A stretch of DNA of 64,000 bases, from the NCBI RefSeq assembly GCF_034627025.1, contig NZ_CP141048.1:1624001-1688000 (forward strand). Reading direction: 5' to 3'. Source of the DNA: Microvirga lotononidis. Its GTDB lineage: Bacteria > Pseudomonadota > Alphaproteobacteria > Rhizobiales > Beijerinckiaceae. The notes under the pieces are model-generated. The model searched no databases and had not been told where the DNA came from. It was given only the letters and a program-made list of their open reading frames with translations. This document shows positions 61,500 to 64,000 of this stretch, piece after piece; position 1 is the first letter of the stretch, and each line of letters opens with the position of its first letter. A program made the translations under genes and the position numbers.

Positions 61500-64000
61500 A
61501 TGACGAAGAGGAATCAGCCGGCAACTTATGACAGCCTGTATCATTACGCATTTACCTTAAGCCGCCAGATTCCCTGGCTGGCCGATGCGAACGGCAACGT
61601 CGTCGAGGTCGGTCCCGGCTGGTCCGAATGGATCGGCCAGCCGCCCGAAGCCCTGGTCGGCAACGGGTGGGTGAGGCTTGTTCATCCGGACGACCTGCCC
61701 CGTCTCGTCGAGGCGAGGCGCGAAAGCCTCGCGGACGGCACGCCTTACCAATGCGAATACCGGATCAGGATGGCGGATGGCACTTACCGCTGGTGCCGGT
61801 CCAGCTCGGCGGCCCGGCGCGACGAAACCGGAGCCGTCGCGTTCTGGTACGGCACGACGGAAGACATCCACGAGCGCAAGGAAGCGGAACTCGTCCTGCA
61901 GGGCCATGCCCATGTGCTGGAAATGGTCGCGGCCGGTCAGCCCATCGGCGAGATCCTGTCCGCCCTCTGCCATCTGGCGGAGACCCAGCTCCCCGGCACG
62001 CGGTGCTCGGTCCTCTTGTACGATGCCGAGACGGGCTCGCTCCGGCACGGGGCCGCGCCGAACCTTCCCTCTTCCTATAATGCGGCGATCGACGGCCTGA
62101 AGGTCGGACCCGACAGGGGATCGTGTGGAACCGCCGCCTATTCGCGCACGAGCATCATCGTGGCCGACATCGCAACGGATCCCCTATGGGCCGAGTGGCG
62201 CGGCATCGCCCTGTCCTATGGCCTGCGGGCCTGCTGGTCGAAGCCGGTCTTTTCCCGTTCGGGCGATGTGCTCGGCACCTTCGGGTTCTATTACGGCGAG
62301 CCCCGCGCCCCGACCTGCGACGAGATGGAGCGCATGGAGGCCGTGCTGCATCTGGCCGCCCTGGTTCTCGAGCGGCAGCGCAGCGACGTGGCCCTGCGCG
62401 AAAGCGAAGAGCATCACCGCCATTCCGTGGAGCTCAACCCGCAGATCTCCTGGACGGCGGATCCGCAGGGCAATCTCCTCGATATTTCCTCGCGCTGGCA
62501 CGACCTGACCGGCATGGACCTGAGGGAGGCGCTGGGTTCCGGCTGGAGCCGGGCGCTGCATCCCGACGACGCGTCCACCTCCTTGCGCCGCTGGTCCCAG
62601 GCGGTCGCGGCGGGTGAAAGGCTGGATATGGATTATCGCCTCCGGATGGCGGACGGAACCTATCGCTGGGTCCGCTCCCGGGCCGCACCTCGGCGAGGCG
62701 GGGACGGGACCATCATCCGATGGTACGGCGCCGTCGAGGACATCCATGACCGCAAGCTCACGGAGGAAACCCTCCGCTGGGCGGCCCACCATGACGACCT
62801 CACGGGGCTTGCGAACCGCAGGCTCTTCCGCGAACGCCTGCAGCAAGCCCTCGACGCCCCGTCCGGCCGGCCCCGCATCACGGGCCTGCTGGTCATGGAT
62901 CTCGACCACCTCAAGCAGATCAACGACCGGTTCGGTCACGATGCCGGCGATGACCTTTTGAAGGAATTCGCGCAGCGGCTGCGCCAAGCGGCGAGACCCG
63001 GCGACACCGTGGCCCGCCTGGGCGGCGACGAATTCGCCGTGCTTCTGCCCGACATCGCCGGTGACCGCGACGTGGCCGCCATGGCCGACACCATCCTGGC
63101 CCGCATGCAGGAGCCCCTGAAACGCAACGGCAAGCTTCTGGACTGCCGCACGAGCATCGGCGGGACCATTTCGTCCGGTTTCGCCATGAGCCCGGAAGAG
63201 CTTCAGAAACAGGCCGATCTGGCGCTCTATCGCAGCAAGACGTCCGGACGCGGCTCGTTCAAAATGTTCGTCGCGACCATGCGGGAGGAGTCGCAAAGAA
63301 CGAATTCGGCCCTGGAGCTGGCGGCACGGGCGGTCGCATCGGACTGGATCGTGCCGTTCTATCAGCCGAAGGTGACACTCGCCACCGGTGCGATCGGCGG
63401 CTTCGAGGCGCTTCTGCGCTGGCATCATCCCCGCAACGGGATCCAATCGCCGGAAAGGATCGCCCCCGCCTTCAACGACACGGAGCTTGGAACGGCCATC
63501 GGCGAGCGCATGCGCTCCTGCATCCTCAAGGATATCCGCGCCTGGCTCGATGCGGGGCTTCCCTTCGGACGGATCGCCGTCAATGCGTCGGCCGCCGAGT
63601 TCCGACGCGACAATTATGCCGAGCGCGTGCTCGAAGACCTGCGATGGATGAACGTCCCGGCCCATTGCCTCGAAGTCGAGGTGACCGAGAGCGTGTTCCT
63701 CGGCTCCGGCGCCGAATACGTGGAGCGGGCGCTGCGCACCCTCAGCACGGAGGGCGTGACGATCGCGCTCGACGATTTCGGCACCGGCTACGCCTCCCTG
63801 TCGCATCTCAAGCGCTACCCGGTCGATGCGATCAAGATCGACCGGACCTTCGTGGGCGGTCTGGAGACGGACGCGGACGATGCCGCCATCGTCAGGGCGC
63901 TCCTCAATCTCGGCCGCAATCTCGGCATCGAGGTCGTGGCCGAGGGCGTCGAGAACGCCTTCCAGGCCACTCTCCTGCAGCGCATGAGCTGCGATCTCGT
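61500..64000 (+). CDS. PAS-GAF-PAS-GGDEF-EAL cyclic di-GMP signalling protein, 3' end outside window
   Basis: At least 833 residues are encoded and the frame is still open at the window end. The order is PAS (about residues 20-135, RLVHPDDLPRLVEAR), GAF (about 145-300), a second PAS (305-425, ALHPDDASTSL), GGDEF (430-590, motif GGDEF near 507) and EAL (from about 600, FEALLRW near 635 and LDDFGTGYASLSHLKRYPVD near 758). The active-site motifs of both catalytic domains look intact. No membrane segment is seen, so the input is cytoplasmic. The ATG at 61500 gives MTKRNQPATYDS. Confidence 0.93.
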   Translation, partial: MTKRNQPATYDSLYHYAFTLSRQIPWLADANGNVVEVGPGWSEWIGQPPEALVGNGWVRLVHPDDLPRLVEARRESLADGTPYQCEYRIRMADGTYRWCRSSSAARRDETGAVAFWYGTTEDIHERKEAELVLQGHAHVLEMVAAGQPIGEILSALCHLAETQLPGTRCSVLLYDAETGSLRHGAAPNLPSSYNAAIDGLKVGPDRGSCGTAAYSRTSIIVADIATDPLWAEWRGIALSYGLRACWSKPVFSRSGDVLGTFGFYYGEPRAPTCDEMERMEAVLHLAALVLERQRSDVALRESEEHHRHSVELNPQISWTADPQGNLLDISSRWHDLTGMDLREALGSGWSRALHPDDASTSLRRWSQAVAAGERLDMDYRLRMADGTYRWVRSRAAPRRGGDGTIIRWYGAVEDIHDRKLTEETLRWAAHHDDLTGLANRRLFRERLQQALDAPSGRPRITGLLVMDLDHLKQINDRFGHDAGDDLLKEFAQRLRQAARPGDTVARLGGDEFAVLLPDIAGDRDVAAMADTILARMQEPLKRNGKLLDCRTSIGGTISSGFAMSPEELQKQADLALYRSKTSGRGSFKMFVATMREESQRTNSALELAARAVASDWIVPFYQPKVTLATGAIGGFEALLRWHHPRNGIQSPERIAPAFNDTELGTAIGERMRSCILKDIRAWLDAGLPFGRIAVNASAAEFRRDNYAERVLEDLRWMNVPAHCLEVEVTESVFLGSGAEYVERALRTLSTEGVTIALDDFGTGYASLSHLKRYPVDAIKIDRTFVGGLETDADDAAIVRALLNLGRNLGIEVVAEGVENAFQATLLQRMSCDL

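Noticed and set aside
62184..63806. 540-codon minus-strand frame opposite the GGDEF-EAL gene
   Set aside because: The plus frame encodes clear PAS, GAF, GGDEF and EAL motifs; the minus frame has none.

Overview
The window looks like a chromosomal segment of a GC-rich alphaproteobacterium of the order Hyphomicrobiales (Rhizobiales), probably a Methylobacteriaceae/Microvirga-type organism. This is an inference from four things: the dnaN-recF-gyrB block, an Irr-type Fur regulator divergent from fabA-fabB-fabI, a ROSE-like leader in front of an hsp20 gene, and many dispersed alphaproteobacterial intergenic repeats.

Layout. 1-5.6 kb is core replication and repair (3' end of dnaN, recF, a LysE-type exporter, a small membrane protein, gyrB). 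5.6-14.4 kb is accessory DNA: a broken small membrane gene, two small conserved proteins, a paoABC-type molybdenum hydroxylase operon, then an AT-richer patch of unrecognised genes with a membrane-anchored DUF2384-like protein and a truncated IS5-family transposase. 14.4-20.8 kb is a degraded contact-dependent growth inhibition (CDI) locus on the minus strand: a 5'-truncated cdiA with its toxin tail and immunity gene, followed by two further cdiA-CT/immunity cassettes that each begin with a copy of the same cdiA segment. No cdiB and no CdiA N-terminus are present.

21-28.9 kb holds an aminoglycoside-kinase-like gene, a DUF1254/DUF1214-PRC barrel secreted protein, a small four-cysteine secreted protein, two Hsp20 chaperones under a probable RNA thermometer, a class III cyclase-TolB-TPR protein and a HugZ-like protein. 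29.2-35.7 kb is a LacI-controlled sugar ABC transporter operon with a GH63/MGH1-type glycosidase. 35.8-41 kb has two more four-cysteine secreted paralogues, a large MscS channel, and one complete plus one truncated AraC-type regulator. 41-46.7 kb has a luciferase-like flavin enzyme, a divergent merR/zntA-type metal efflux pair with a textbook 19-bp-spacer operator, a CtaG-like membrane protein and a transglutaminase-like cysteine peptidase. 47.2-49.5 kb is a run of small genes (cspA, DUF6481, rpsU and others). 49.7-57.4 kb has tRNA-Leu(CAG) and housekeeping metabolic and membrane genes. 57.4-61.1 kb is irr / fabA-fabB-fabI. The window ends inside a PAS-GAF-PAS-GGDEF-EAL protein.

The most interesting part is the CDI region. 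Its toxin/immunity cassettes share a repeated coding tract exactly where the toxin tails diverge, which suggests a reservoir of swappable effectors. Most other regions are ordinary core or metabolic genes. Many long reading frames opposite the real genes are GC-driven shadows and were left out.
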